64,000 nucleotides of DNA from Bacteroidales bacterium (lineage in GTDB: Bacteria > Bacteroidota > Bacteroidia > Bacteroidales > UBA12077), in contig JANQHE010000035.1 of NCBI GenBank assembly GCA_028282785.1, positions 1 to 64,000 of the forward strand, given 5' to 3'. The notes under the pieces were generated by a model that was not told the origin of the DNA, did not search any database, and worked only from the letters and a program-made list of their open reading frames with translations. Every line of letters begins with the position of its first letter. Position 1 is the stretch's first letter. Of this stretch, positions 43,664-52,392 are shown in pieces. The translations under genes were made by a program, and so were the position numbers.

Positions 43664-45034
43664 TTGAAAAACGTAAAAGGTACAATCTTAATTGTTGATG
43701 ATAATAAAAGCCTCTTGAAAGCTTTAGAACTTCTTCTGTCCAGTGAATTTGAATTTATAAAAACACTAACCAATCCTAATTTAATTCCGGAAACACTTAA
43801 AACTTATGAATTTGATATTGTCTTGCTTGATATGAATTTCAGGACTGGAATTAACACGGGAAAAGAAGGCCTTTTTTGGTTAAAAGAGATTCAAAGTTTT
43901 GATCCGGATATTGTTGTGATAATGATTACGGCTTTTGGAGATATTAACCTGGCAGTTAAAGCAATAAAAGAAGGAGCTACTGACTTTATTTTAAAGCCCT
44001 GGGAAGATAATAAATTAATTTCGACATTAAAAAATGCATTAAAACTTCGTAAATCAAAAAAAGAAATCGATAACCTAAAACAAAAGCAAAGGTATTTGAC
44101 TGAAAATATTGATAAAAACTATTCAAAAATAATAGGTAAATCACCTTGTATGCAAGATATCTTTTCCAAAATTGAGAAAGTCGCGAAAACAGATGCAAAT
44201 GTTTTAGTGTTAGGTGAAAATGGAACCGGGAAGGAATTGATTGCGAGAGAAATTCATAGAAAATCTTTAAGAAAGGGTGAGATTTTTCTTGGAGTTGATT
44301 TAGGTGCAATAAGTGAATTTCTTTTTGAAAGTGAATTATTCGGGCACACAAAAGGAGCATTTACTGATGCAAAAGATGAAAGAGCAGGTAAATTTGAATC
44401 TGCTTCGGGAGGAACTATTTTTTTGGATGAAATTGGAAACCTATCTCAGAGTATGCAGGCAAAATTGCTATCGGTTCTCGAAAAAAGGACAATTACTAAA
44501 GTCGGAGCTGATCGGGAAATACCTATTGATGTTAGGGTAATTTCTGCTACAAATCAGGATTTAAAGAAACTGGTTGTGGAAAGTAAATTTAGAGAGGATT
44601 TATTATATCGCATAAATACTATTGAAATTGAGATTCCACCATTACGTGAGCGTAAAGAAGATATTATCGAAATTGCAAATCATTATCTTGAGGTATATTC
44701 TAAACGTTATAGTAAACAGGATTTGTTTTTTGATGATATTAGTGTTACTAATCTGCAAAAATATAATTGGCCCGGAAATATCAGAGAACTCAGGCATACA
44801 GTAGAGAAAGCTGTAATTCTTTCAGAATCAAATATGCTAACTATTTCAGATTTGCGAATTGAAAATGAGTTTATAAGCCCAACAGATAAACTATCTTTAG
44901 ATGAAATAGAGAAACGCGCAATATTAAAAGTATTAAAAAAACATAAATGGAATCATAGCCATACAGCAGATGAATTAAAAATTGCCAGAACTACTTTAAT
45001 AAGAAAACTCAAGAAATATGGACTACACAATTAA
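43664..45034 (+). CDS. NtrC-family sigma-54 response regulator
   Basis: The 456-residue protein has a receiver domain (Asp56 in VLLDMNF), an AAA+ sigma-54 interaction domain with Walker A GENGTGKE (184-191) and Walker B FLDEIG (253-258), and a C-terminal Fis-type HTH (HTADELKIARTTLIRKLKKYGL). The sigma-54-contacting loop reads GAFTDA (231-236) instead of GAFTGA. The only plausible start is TTG at 43664, since ATG upstream runs into a stop. The kinase gene follows 7 bases later. It probably binds the palindromes at 43568-43606 and activates the divergent permease. Confidence 0.94.
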   Translation: MKNVKGTILIVDDNKSLLKALELLLSSEFEFIKTLTNPNLIPETLKTYEFDIVLLDMNFRTGINTGKEGLFWLKEIQSFDPDIVVIMITAFGDINLAVKAIKEGATDFILKPWEDNKLISTLKNALKLRKSKKEIDNLKQKQRYLTENIDKNYSKIIGKSPCMQDIFSKIEKVAKTDANVLVLGENGTGKELIAREIHRKSLRKGEIFLGVDLGAISEFLFESELFGHTKGAFTDAKDERAGKFESASGGTIFLDEIGNLSQSMQAKLLSVLEKRTITKVGADREIPIDVRVISATNQDLKKLVVESKFREDLLYRINTIEIEIPPLRERKEDIIEIANHYLEVYSKRYSKQDLFFDDISVTNLQKYNWPGNIRELRHTVEKAVILSESNMLTISDLRIENEFISPTDKLSLDEIEKRAILKVLKKHKWNHSHTADELKIARTTLIRKLKKYGLHN

Positions 45035-45041
45035 TTAGAAA

Positions 45042-46391
45042 ATGGTTTATAAAAAATTCTATATCAATATTATAATAAGAGTAATCTTTTTGATTGCAAC
45101 CTGCTTTTTAATTACATTTTCAGTACCAACAAAAAAAACTTTTTTAATACTTAACCATATACTGCTACTATTAATTCAGATAGTTTTATTGATAAGATAT
45201 CTGAATAGAATTAATTACGAATTAGCTGATTTTTTTGAAAGTATTTCTAATAGTGATTATAATTTCTTAAAGCTTCCGCGGAACAAAGGAAAATCTTTTG
45301 ATAAATTGTATGATTCATTATTTGAAATTGAAAAAGTGCTTAAAGAATCAGAAATAGAAAGTATTCTGAAATCACAATATTTATATACAGCAATTGAGAA
45401 TGTAGCAACAGGTTTAATCTGGTTCGATGAAAACGGAGATGTGATTTTAATTAATAAAGCCACAAGACAGCTATTAAATCTTAAATCAATTCAAAATATT
45501 AACGAATTAGAAAAATTAATCAATGGTTTTACCAGAATTTTAAAGGAAATTAGACCATCGGAAAATAAGCTGATAAAGTTAAATGTTGATAATGAGGTTA
45601 AACAACTTTCAATAAATGCAACGGAATTGATTCAACAAGGTAAACATATAAAATTGATTTCAATACAGAATATAAAGAGTGAACTGGATGAAGCTGAGCT
45701 TGAATCCTGGCAAAAATTAATAAGGGTTCTAGCCCATGAAATTATGAATTCTATTGGTCCGATAACAACCACGACAACAGCAATTACCAAATATTTTAGA
45801 GATGAACAAGGAAAAGCCATAAATAAAGAATGTATAAATGATTTCACGATTAATAATACTTTAGAAGCATTAGAAATAATTGAGGATAGAAGTATAGGAT
45901 TAAAAGATTTTGTAGCAAATTACAGGCAGCTTACTAATCTGCCGAAGCCTGATTTTATTAGAATCAGGCTAAAGGATTTTATGGAAGGAATTGTAAGATT
46001 ATTTAATGAAGAATTTTCAAAAAATAATATAAAAATACATGTTGAAGTTAATCCGAACGAGTTAGTTTTAATTGCGGATGAAAAATTAATTTCACATGTT
46101 CTTATAAATTTGATTAAAAACTCAATTGAAGCCTTTGGAAACAGAGAAAATCCGGAAATCAAAATTGTCGCTTATAAAGAAAAGCAGGATGAAGTAATAA
46201 TATGTGTAAGTGATAATGGTCTTGGTATTCCTTCGGATGTAATAGATAAAGTTTTTATTCCATTCTTTACGACCAAAGATGAAGGATCTGGTATAGGTTT
46301 AAGTTTATCTCGCCAGATTATGCGTTTACACAAAGGTTCAATAGATGTTAATTCCTCGGAAATTGGAACAGAGTTTCGCTTAAGCTTTTAG
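45042..46391 (+). CDS. Sensor histidine kinase (NtrY/NtrB-like)
   Basis: The 449-residue protein begins with two membrane helices (about residues 10-27 and 33-50). A linker and a PAS-like region (about 115-210) follow, then a histidine phosphotransfer segment with His232 in LAHEIMNSIGPI. The HATPase domain shows NLIKNSIEAFG, DNGLGIP and GSGIGLSLSRQIM. The tail is a normal kinase end. It is cotranscribed with the upstream response regulator. The start MVYKKFYINI closely resembles that of the paralogous kinase at 53727 (MVYKNFYIGI), which supports the start and the common origin of the two systems. Confidence 0.93.
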   Translation: MVYKKFYINIIIRVIFLIATCFLITFSVPTKKTFLILNHILLLLIQIVLLIRYLNRINYELADFFESISNSDYNFLKLPRNKGKSFDKLYDSLFEIEKVLKESEIESILKSQYLYTAIENVATGLIWFDENGDVILINKATRQLLNLKSIQNINELEKLINGFTRILKEIRPSENKLIKLNVDNEVKQLSINATELIQQGKHIKLISIQNIKSELDEAELESWQKLIRVLAHEIMNSIGPITTTTTAITKYFRDEQGKAINKECINDFTINNTLEALEIIEDRSIGLKDFVANYRQLTNLPKPDFIRIRLKDFMEGIVRLFNEEFSKNNIKIHVEVNPNELVLIADEKLISHVLINLIKNSIEAFGNRENPEIKIVAYKEKQDEVIICVSDNGLGIPSDVIDKVFIPFFTTKDEGSGIGLSLSRQIMRLHKGSIDVNSSEIGTEFRLSF

Positions 46392-46536
46392 ATATGCATG
46401 TTTTATAACAGAAAACTATTTGTAAATAGAACGTATTCCAACCTGTAAATTCTTAATAATTGATAAGAACAAGGATTGTTTTGTTGTTACAAAATTAACA
46501 ATGTTATTAAAGTAGCAAAATACCTAATTGTTGGTA

Positions 46537-46567
46537 TTGCGGAATTAAAAAGCTTGATTTACTTTTG
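46537..46567 (+). promoter_or_regulatory. Promoter of the 125-residue His-containing protein
   Basis: TTG at 46537-46539 and TACTTTTG at 46560-46567, 20 bases apart, fit the Bacteroidota -33/-7 pattern. The start codon (46576) is only 8 bases beyond the -7 box, so the transcript would have almost no leader. Confidence 0.5.
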
Positions 46568-46575
46568 GACTCTGA

Positions 46576-46953
46576 ATGAAGGTTAGAGAATTAAATATCA
46601 GAAGAGGATTAGTAACTTCATTATTTTTAATAATAATTGGCGGGATCATTGTTAATTCTACTGTTTTTCTACATACTCACAGAGTAGAGACCGGTAAAAT
46701 TGTTTTTCATGCACACCCCTACGATAAAGGTGCTGAAAAAGAAGATCCATCATCGAAACACTGCCACAATAAAATCGAATTAAATTATTTAAGCTCATTT
46801 GAACATTATACAGCTTTTGAGAATTTTATAAATCTGGACAACAGTACAGATATTGAATTAGAGCTATTAAGTAAGCCATGCATCATTTCTAATTCGGTTA
46901 ACTTAAGTTTATTTAATACTCGTGGACCTCCTTCCGAATTACTAATAAGTTAA
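46576..46953 (+). CDS. Small exported His-containing protein with C-terminal RGPP motif
   Basis: The 125-residue protein has one N-terminal membrane helix (about residues 14-33). Histidine clusters follow: VFLHTHRV, VFHAHPY and KHCHNK. The tail ends with LFNTRGPPSELLIS. I do not recognise a named family. The His/Cys pattern and its place before a TonB-dependent receptor suggest metal binding on the periplasmic side. A second small protein with a similar plan and a C-terminal RGPP lies at 57678, before a metal-efflux operon. A strong hairpin separates it from the receptor gene. Confidence 0.7.
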   Translation: MKVRELNIRRGLVTSLFLIIIGGIIVNSTVFLHTHRVETGKIVFHAHPYDKGAEKEDPSSKHCHNKIELNYLSSFEHYTAFENFINLDNSTDIELELLSKPCIISNSVNLSLFNTRGPPSELLIS

Positions 46954-46961
46954 TTCAATTG

Positions 46962-46991
46962 TATTATTTAATCGTCTAGGATTAAATAATA
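46962..46991. promoter_or_regulatory. 12-bp stem hairpin between the His protein and TonB receptor genes
   Basis: TATTATTTAATC (46962-46973) and GATTAAATAATA (46980-46991) form a perfect 12-bp stem with the loop GTCTAG. There is no T run after it, so it may be an operator, a processing site or an attenuator rather than a classic terminator. Confidence 0.6.
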
Positions 46992-47082
46992 ATTCAAGTA
47001 CTTAATATCATAAAATATTTTAAAAACGAAATTGTATTTCGTAATAATTTAAGGTTATCTAAATAACCATAAAAACATTACA

Positions 47083-49440
47083 ATGAAAAAAATTATATAT
47101 ATATCACAGTTACTATTAATTATATTGTTATCTATAAATGCATCAGCACAAAGAAATAGAACTGATGCAAATATTGTTGGGCATGTTGTCGATTCAGAAG
47201 GAAAACATTTACCATTCGCTACTGTAGTGATTAAAGGTACAACCATTGGAACAGCGACAGATGAAACAGGCCATTTTAACCTTATTCATATGCCAGTTGG
47301 TAATTTTACTTTAGTGGCATCAGCTATAGGTTATAAACCATTTAGCCAGGAAGTAGAATTAAAAGAGAAAAATACAATCGAATTGAAAATTCATTTAGAA
47401 AATGATGTTTTAGGATTGGAAGAAGTTGTGGTTACAGCCGACCGTAATGAAAAAAACAGAAAGGAAGCATCGGTTATTGTTAATACAATAACTCCGCGTT
47501 TATTTGATGTTGCACATACTGCAACAATTAGTGATGGTCTTAATTTTTGCCCTGGTTTAAGAATGGAAAACAATTGTCAAAATTGTGGTTTTACACAAAT
47601 TCGTATGAACGGTATGGATGGAGCACATTCGCAAATCTTAATTAATAGCCGTCCAATTTTTAGTGGATTAGCAGGTGTATATGGTTTAGAACTTATTCCT
47701 TCGAATATGATAGAACGTATGGAGATTATTCGTGGTGGTGGTTCTGCACTTTATGGTAGTAATGCAGTTGCAGGTACAATTAACTTAATCTTAAAGGATC
47801 CTGTAAATAATTCTTATGAAGTTGGAGCTTCTTCTGGTTACACAGGTGTTGGAATCGATGGTGATGGAGATGCTGCTTTCGATTATAATTTAAATTTCAA
47901 TACATCATTAGTTTCTTCTGATAGTAGAACAGGAATGGCATTATACGGATATTATAGAGATCATGAAGCCTATGATGCTAACAATGATGGTTTTTCTGAA
48001 ATATCTCAATTAAATAACCAAACAGTTGGAACCAGGGTATTCCACCGTTTCACCCATAGAAATAAGATTGCTGTTGATTTCTTTAATATTAAAGAAGAAA
48101 GAAGAGGAGGTAATAAATTTGAATTACCAAATCATCAAGCTGATATTTCTGAAGCATTAAATCATAATATTACAACTGGAGCTGTTACTTTTGATCAGTT
48201 TTTCAGAGATAGAGACAAATTATCTATGTTTATTTCAGCTCAAAAGGTTGACCGTGATTCGTATTATGGTGCGGAACAATCATTACAAGATTATGGTAAA
48301 ACTGAAGGTTTAACATATAATATTGGAACACAATATACAGCTCACTTCAAAAATTCAAATTTAGTTAGTGGTATTGAATATAGAGGTGAAACTATAGAAG
48401 ATAAAAAACTTGGATATCCAGTGAATGAGATAGTGGGTAGTGTAATCGAAACTACACATGAAGAAAACACATTAGTTGCCGATCAGGTTTCTACTATTTA
48501 TGGTGCATTCGCACAATACGAGCATAAGTTTAATAAGTTAACTGTTTCAGCAGGTTTAAGATTCGATATTTACGATATAGATGATAGAGTGGATGATCAT
48601 GATGCATCAGGAAATGTATTAAGTCCTAGACTAACTTTAAAATATGATATCTTAGATATGATTCAAGTTCGTGGTAGCTATTCTCAAGGCTATCGTGCAC
48701 CACAAATTTTTGACGAAGATTTACATATTGAGACTTCAGGATCAAGAAAAGTTTTACACGAAAATGACCCAAACTTAAAGCAAGAAACGAGTCATAGTTA
48801 TATGTTGTCTCTTGATTTTAATAAAAAAATTGGAAATGTTTACACAGGATTCTTAGTTGAAGGTTTTTATACTCAGTTAGTTGATGCTTTTGCACCTGAA
48901 TACGGAGATCCAGATGTAAATGGTACGGTTATTTACACTCGTATTAATGCAGAAGGTGGAGCAACAGTTAGTGGTGCAAACTTGGAGTTTAACATAGTGC
49001 CTTCAGATGAATTCACACTTACAGGTGGATTTACAATTCAAAAAAGTGCATTTGAAGAAGCACAAGAATTTGACGAAAAAGATTTCTTCAGAACTCCTAA
49101 CAACTATGGTTATTTAACAATTGATTGGGATTTTTATAAAGGATTCTGTTTCTTGGCTTCAGGAACTTATACAGGAAGTATGTTAGTGCCATATTTCGGA
49201 ACTGAAAACCCTGCAGGTGAATTAAGAGAATCTGATTCTTTTTATGATTTAGGAGCTAAACTAAGTTATACATTTAAATTAAATGGAGCAGGTATGCAAG
49301 TATTTGTTGGTATGAAAAATATATTCAATTCTTACCAGGACGATTTTGATGTAACTATAAATAGAGATCCGGGATATTTGTATGGACCTTCGTTACCAAG
49401 AACTGTATATTTTGGATTTAAAATAGGAAACTTATTATAG
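47083..49440 (+). CDS. TonB-dependent receptor with regulatory-like N-terminal domain
   Basis: The 785-residue outer-membrane receptor has a signal peptide (cleavage near residue 22) and a carboxypeptidase-D-like beta-sandwich (about 28-105: GHVVDSEGKHLPFATVVIKGT). The plug domain has RMNGMDGAHSQILINSRP, EIIRGGGSALYGSNAVAGTINLI, and a CXXC pair in NCQNCGF (C165, C168). A 22-strand type barrel ends with a C-terminal aromatic-containing strand. It imports a TonB-dependent ligand. The CXXC pair and the His-rich protein before it suggest a metal or metal complex, but the substrate is unknown. Confidence 0.93.
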   Translation: MKKIIYISQLLLIILLSINASAQRNRTDANIVGHVVDSEGKHLPFATVVIKGTTIGTATDETGHFNLIHMPVGNFTLVASAIGYKPFSQEVELKEKNTIELKIHLENDVLGLEEVVVTADRNEKNRKEASVIVNTITPRLFDVAHTATISDGLNFCPGLRMENNCQNCGFTQIRMNGMDGAHSQILINSRPIFSGLAGVYGLELIPSNMIERMEIIRGGGSALYGSNAVAGTINLILKDPVNNSYEVGASSGYTGVGIDGDGDAAFDYNLNFNTSLVSSDSRTGMALYGYYRDHEAYDANNDGFSEISQLNNQTVGTRVFHRFTHRNKIAVDFFNIKEERRGGNKFELPNHQADISEALNHNITTGAVTFDQFFRDRDKLSMFISAQKVDRDSYYGAEQSLQDYGKTEGLTYNIGTQYTAHFKNSNLVSGIEYRGETIEDKKLGYPVNEIVGSVIETTHEENTLVADQVSTIYGAFAQYEHKFNKLTVSAGLRFDIYDIDDRVDDHDASGNVLSPRLTLKYDILDMIQVRGSYSQGYRAPQIFDEDLHIETSGSRKVLHENDPNLKQETSHSYMLSLDFNKKIGNVYTGFLVEGFYTQLVDAFAPEYGDPDVNGTVIYTRINAEGGATVSGANLEFNIVPSDEFTLTGGFTIQKSAFEEAQEFDEKDFFRTPNNYGYLTIDWDFYKGFCFLASGTYTGSMLVPYFGTENPAGELRESDSFYDLGAKLSYTFKLNGAGMQVFVGMKNIFNSYQDDFDVTINRDPGYLYGPSLPRTVYFGFKIGNLL

Positions 49441-49465
49441 TTAGGTTAGGTTTTCAGGATAGTAC

Positions 49466-49504
49466 GAAGAAGTTATTCTGTGGAATAGCTTCTTCTTTTT
49501 TTAT
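49466..49504 (+). terminator. Terminator after the TonB receptor
   Basis: GAAGAAG (49466-49472) pairs with CTTCTTC (49489-49495), with the inner TTATTC/GAATAG extending the stem. A T-rich run follows. It lies between convergent genes. Confidence 0.75.
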
Positions 49505-50530
49505 TTAAAATTTCCACCATTCTCTTCCTTTACTTGTAAGCTCAGAATAGATGACTTCGATATTTACGGCAAGTTGATTTTCATGTCCTTTTAATCGAAA
49601 ATCAGAATGTTTTATCTTTTCCTTTATCTCTTCCAAATCGTAGCCGGCATTTTTTAATTCTTCTATTCTACGAGAAAGATCTTTAAAATAATCAGATTGA
49701 TCCTTTAAAGCAATCTTTCTACCAATTTCACCATGACCAGGAACAACGGTTGTAATATTTTCTTTATATAGATCATCTAAAATTCTGACCCAGTTGTAAA
49801 TGTCTACTCCATGTTCAACAATTGTATACGGAAACGAACCATTAAAAACCAAATCACCGGTATGAATTACATTATGATTGGAAAATTTAACAACAATATT
49901 ATCATTAGTATGTCCTGGGCCCGGATATTCAAGCATTATGCGCTGGTCTGTAATTTTGAATCTATAATAATCTTCAAAGGTTATATCTGGTTTTCTAAAT
50001 TCGATTCGTTTAATATTTTCAAAATAGTCAACATGCGAATTATAGGTTTCTATCAACTCTAAATACTCTTCACTTTCTTTGTCACTTATAGAATCTAATT
50101 GTTTTCTAAGATTGGCTAAATGTTCAGGAAGAATATTTTCCATATAATTTTCTAAATTCTCTTTATTGAATTTTGTATTGTTAGCTTCCAGATCCTTATG
50201 AGCAATGATAGTTACATCATCAGGAAATCCTGCTACTCCATTTACATGATCTCCATGCAAATGAGTAAGAATTAAGTATTTTATAGGTTTTTTAGTAACA
50301 GACCTGATTGTTTCAACGATATCTCGTCCGTTTTGAGGTGTTGATCCGGCATCAACAACTACAACTCCTTTACGAGTTACCAGGAACGCAATATTTCCTC
50401 CTTGAGGATTTATAATAGCATAAAGTTTATAAGATAACTCTTTTACTTCCAGTTCATTTTGAGAGCGAGCTGTAAAGGATAAAGAAAAAAAGTAGATAAC
50501 AATTAGTGTAAATATGATTCTTATTTTCAT
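49505..50530 (-). CDS. Secreted metallo-beta-lactamase-fold hydrolase
   Basis: The 341-residue protein has a signal peptide (cleavage near residue 23) and the MBL metal motif THLHGDH (H90, H92, D94, H95). A later GPGHTNDN histidine and PGHG complete the dinuclear site. The conserved VVVDAG aspartate segment is near residues 58-62. The C-terminal 90 residues are helical. It resembles periplasmic MBL-fold hydrolases of unknown substrate. It is convergent with the TonB receptor gene, and the neighbouring upstream gene (the HAMP/GAF protein) is on the same strand 67 bases away. Confidence 0.88.
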   Translation of the reverse strand: MKIRIIFTLIVIYFFSLSFTARSQNELEVKELSYKLYAIINPQGGNIAFLVTRKGVVVVDAGSTPQNGRDIVETIRSVTKKPIKYLILTHLHGDHVNGVAGFPDDVTIIAHKDLEANNTKFNKENLENYMENILPEHLANLRKQLDSISDKESEEYLELIETYNSHVDYFENIKRIEFRKPDITFEDYYRFKITDQRIMLEYPGPGHTNDNIVVKFSNHNVIHTGDLVFNGSFPYTIVEHGVDIYNWVRILDDLYKENITTVVPGHGEIGRKIALKDQSDYFKDLSRRIEELKNAGYDLEEIKEKIKHSDFRLKGHENQLAVNIEVIYSELTSKGREWWKF

Positions 50531-50597
50531 TACTTAAGATTTAAATAAAACTACCTTTTAGCAAAGGGTATTTAAAACTAATACAATTTAGTTGGTT

Positions 50598-51929
50598 TTA
50601 TTTCTTTTTTAAGTTTTCTTCAAGTTCCTTTATTTTTTTATTTGCGGAATCCAACTTTACCTGCCATACTTTTTCACGTTCTTCATATTCAGCAATTTTA
50701 GCTTCAATTACCTCGGCTTGTTGTTGTGATTGTTCCAATAGCCTCTCTACCTCCTGATTTCGCCTTGTGGATTCTTCTTGTGTAGCTTGCAACTCTTCCA
50801 TATTCTGACGCATTTCTTCTTCTTGAGCAGCCATTTCCTCGGCTTGCTGTTGTGTTTTTTTCAAGAGTTCTGAAGTCCGACTATTTGTTTCAGCCATATT
50901 TAAAGAGCTCGCTATGCTTAATGAAGCTTGCTCTAAGAAATTAATCTGATATTTTTCAAATTCATTAAAAGAAGCAATTTCAACAATACCAAGAACTTCT
51001 TCTTCCATTTTCATAGGTATAAGTAAAAGGCTATGAGGATTAGCCCCACCCAAACCACTGGTGATTTCAATATAGTTATCAGGAATTTCTGTTAAATGAA
51101 TTGTTTGTTTTTCCAGTGCACAGTTTCCAACCAAACCTTCTCCCCATTCAAATGTTTTCTTGATAAATTTCCGCCTGTCAAATGCATAAAACGACTTAAG
51201 TTCAAGTACGATATTGTTGGGATCTTCTGCATTACGAATGAATATACCTCCCTGGTTAGCATCCATATAATTAATTAGAAAACTTAAAATTTGGTACGAT
51301 AATTCGCTAGCATCATCTTGCTTTCTTAAAATTTCATTTAGTTTAGCTAACCCCTGATTTGCCCAGGATCTTTTTTCTTCATCAATGCGTTTTTCTTCTT
51401 GCAATTTTGAAGCTTCCTTAAGTTTTTCTCTCATTTCCAGAAGAGCACTTCTTAAATGATCAGAATCTCCTAATAATTGAATTTCATGATCTAAATTACC
51501 GTCTCCTACCTGACGAGCAAATTCTGCAGTATCATTTAAATTATGAATCATTTTATTCAAAACCTGATTCATTTGTCCTGTTTCATCATTACTATTTATA
51601 AGCTTTTCACTTATCTCTACATTTAAATCTCCTTCCGAAACTTTTCTTAAAACCTCGATAGATCCCTTTAACGGTCGTTGTATGTGCTTCTTGAAAATTA
51701 TGTTTCCCATTAATAATGTTAAATAGCCAAAGGGAATATAAAAAAATAAAAATTTGATACCATATTCGCCAACTATAAACCCGGCAAATGTTACCAATAA
51801 ATTTGTAGAGAGTACCGCAATTGCAGTTTTATATATAATTGTACTTCTATATTTGTACCAGTAAACAAAAATAGAAACAGGTAAAATTCCAAATATCATC
51901 ACCAATAAAAGTAAAAGTAAATCGCTCAT
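50598..51929 (-). CDS. Membrane HAMP-GAF protein with coiled-coil tail
   Basis: The 443-residue protein has three N-terminal hydrophobic segments, then a HAMP domain (about residues 80-140: IQRPLKGSIEVLRKVSEGDLNVEIS). A GAF-like domain (about 205-340) contains GGIFIRN and LGIVEIASFNEF. A long C-terminal coiled coil is rich in Gln, Glu and Lys. No kinase or cyclase domain is present, so it is a signal-receiving scaffold or a partner of a separate output protein. The gene order suggests a local signalling role, but nothing specific can be said. Confidence 0.8.
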   Translation of the reverse strand: MSDLLLLLLVMIFGILPVSIFVYWYKYRSTIIYKTAIAVLSTNLLVTFAGFIVGEYGIKFLFFYIPFGYLTLLMGNIIFKKHIQRPLKGSIEVLRKVSEGDLNVEISEKLINSNDETGQMNQVLNKMIHNLNDTAEFARQVGDGNLDHEIQLLGDSDHLRSALLEMREKLKEASKLQEEKRIDEEKRSWANQGLAKLNEILRKQDDASELSYQILSFLINYMDANQGGIFIRNAEDPNNIVLELKSFYAFDRRKFIKKTFEWGEGLVGNCALEKQTIHLTEIPDNYIEITSGLGGANPHSLLLIPMKMEEEVLGIVEIASFNEFEKYQINFLEQASLSIASSLNMAETNSRTSELLKKTQQQAEEMAAQEEEMRQNMEELQATQEESTRRNQEVERLLEQSQQQAEVIEAKIAEYEEREKVWQVKLDSANKKIKELEENLKKK

Positions 51930-51994
51930 AAGAATACATTTTTAGTCCGTTCTAAAATAGCATTTTTTTTATTAGAATTATAAAATTAGAGCCA

Positions 51995-52333
51995 TTAATT
52001 ACCATTCAGATTTCTCAGGAAGTCTTTAGTCCTCTCTTTCAGAAACAAATATAAAGGTAATCCACTAGAAACGCCTATGGTAAGAGTTGCCAGAATTGCC
52101 AATGCAAAATACTGTACTTTTATTTTACTTTGATCATATATTATATAAATGATAAGGACTATAGCAGATATAATTACATCAATACCAAAAAATATACTAA
52201 TGTTATTAGCTGTAAGTTCAGATATAATTAATTTTATATCTAATCCGTGCTTTAAAAGAAATGGAAGAAAAAAATAATATGGAATAACACTTCCGATTAT
52301 AAATAGTAAGAAATAAGAAATTTTGATTTTCAT
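51995..52333 (-). CDS. DUF2834 small membrane protein
   Basis: I chose the ATG at 52333 (MKIKISYFLLF), 45 bases after the upstream in-frame ATG at 52378, because it gives the standard start. The 112-residue protein has three to four hydrophobic segments and the DUF2834-like pattern: GSVIPYYFFLPFLLKHG, NISIFFGIDVIISAIVLIIY and LPLYLFLKERTKD. Function is unknown. It lies 59 bases downstream of the second kinase on the same strand. Confidence 0.7.
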   Translation of the reverse strand: MKIKISYFLLFIIGSVIPYYFFLPFLLKHGLDIKLIISELTANNISIFFGIDVIISAIVLIIYIIYDQSKIKVQYFALAILATLTIGVSSGLPLYLFLKERTKDFLRNLNGN

Positions 52334-52392
52334 AAGTTTAATTTTTGAATGTAAAACTATAATTGAATTATGAAACAATGATGAAGAAAACC

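Noticed and set aside
46485-46516. TGTTACA and AGTAGCA strings before the 125-residue protein as extra regulator sites
   Set aside because: They do not form the 3-base-spaced palindrome seen in the two divergent gaps, so chance in AT-rich DNA is more likely.
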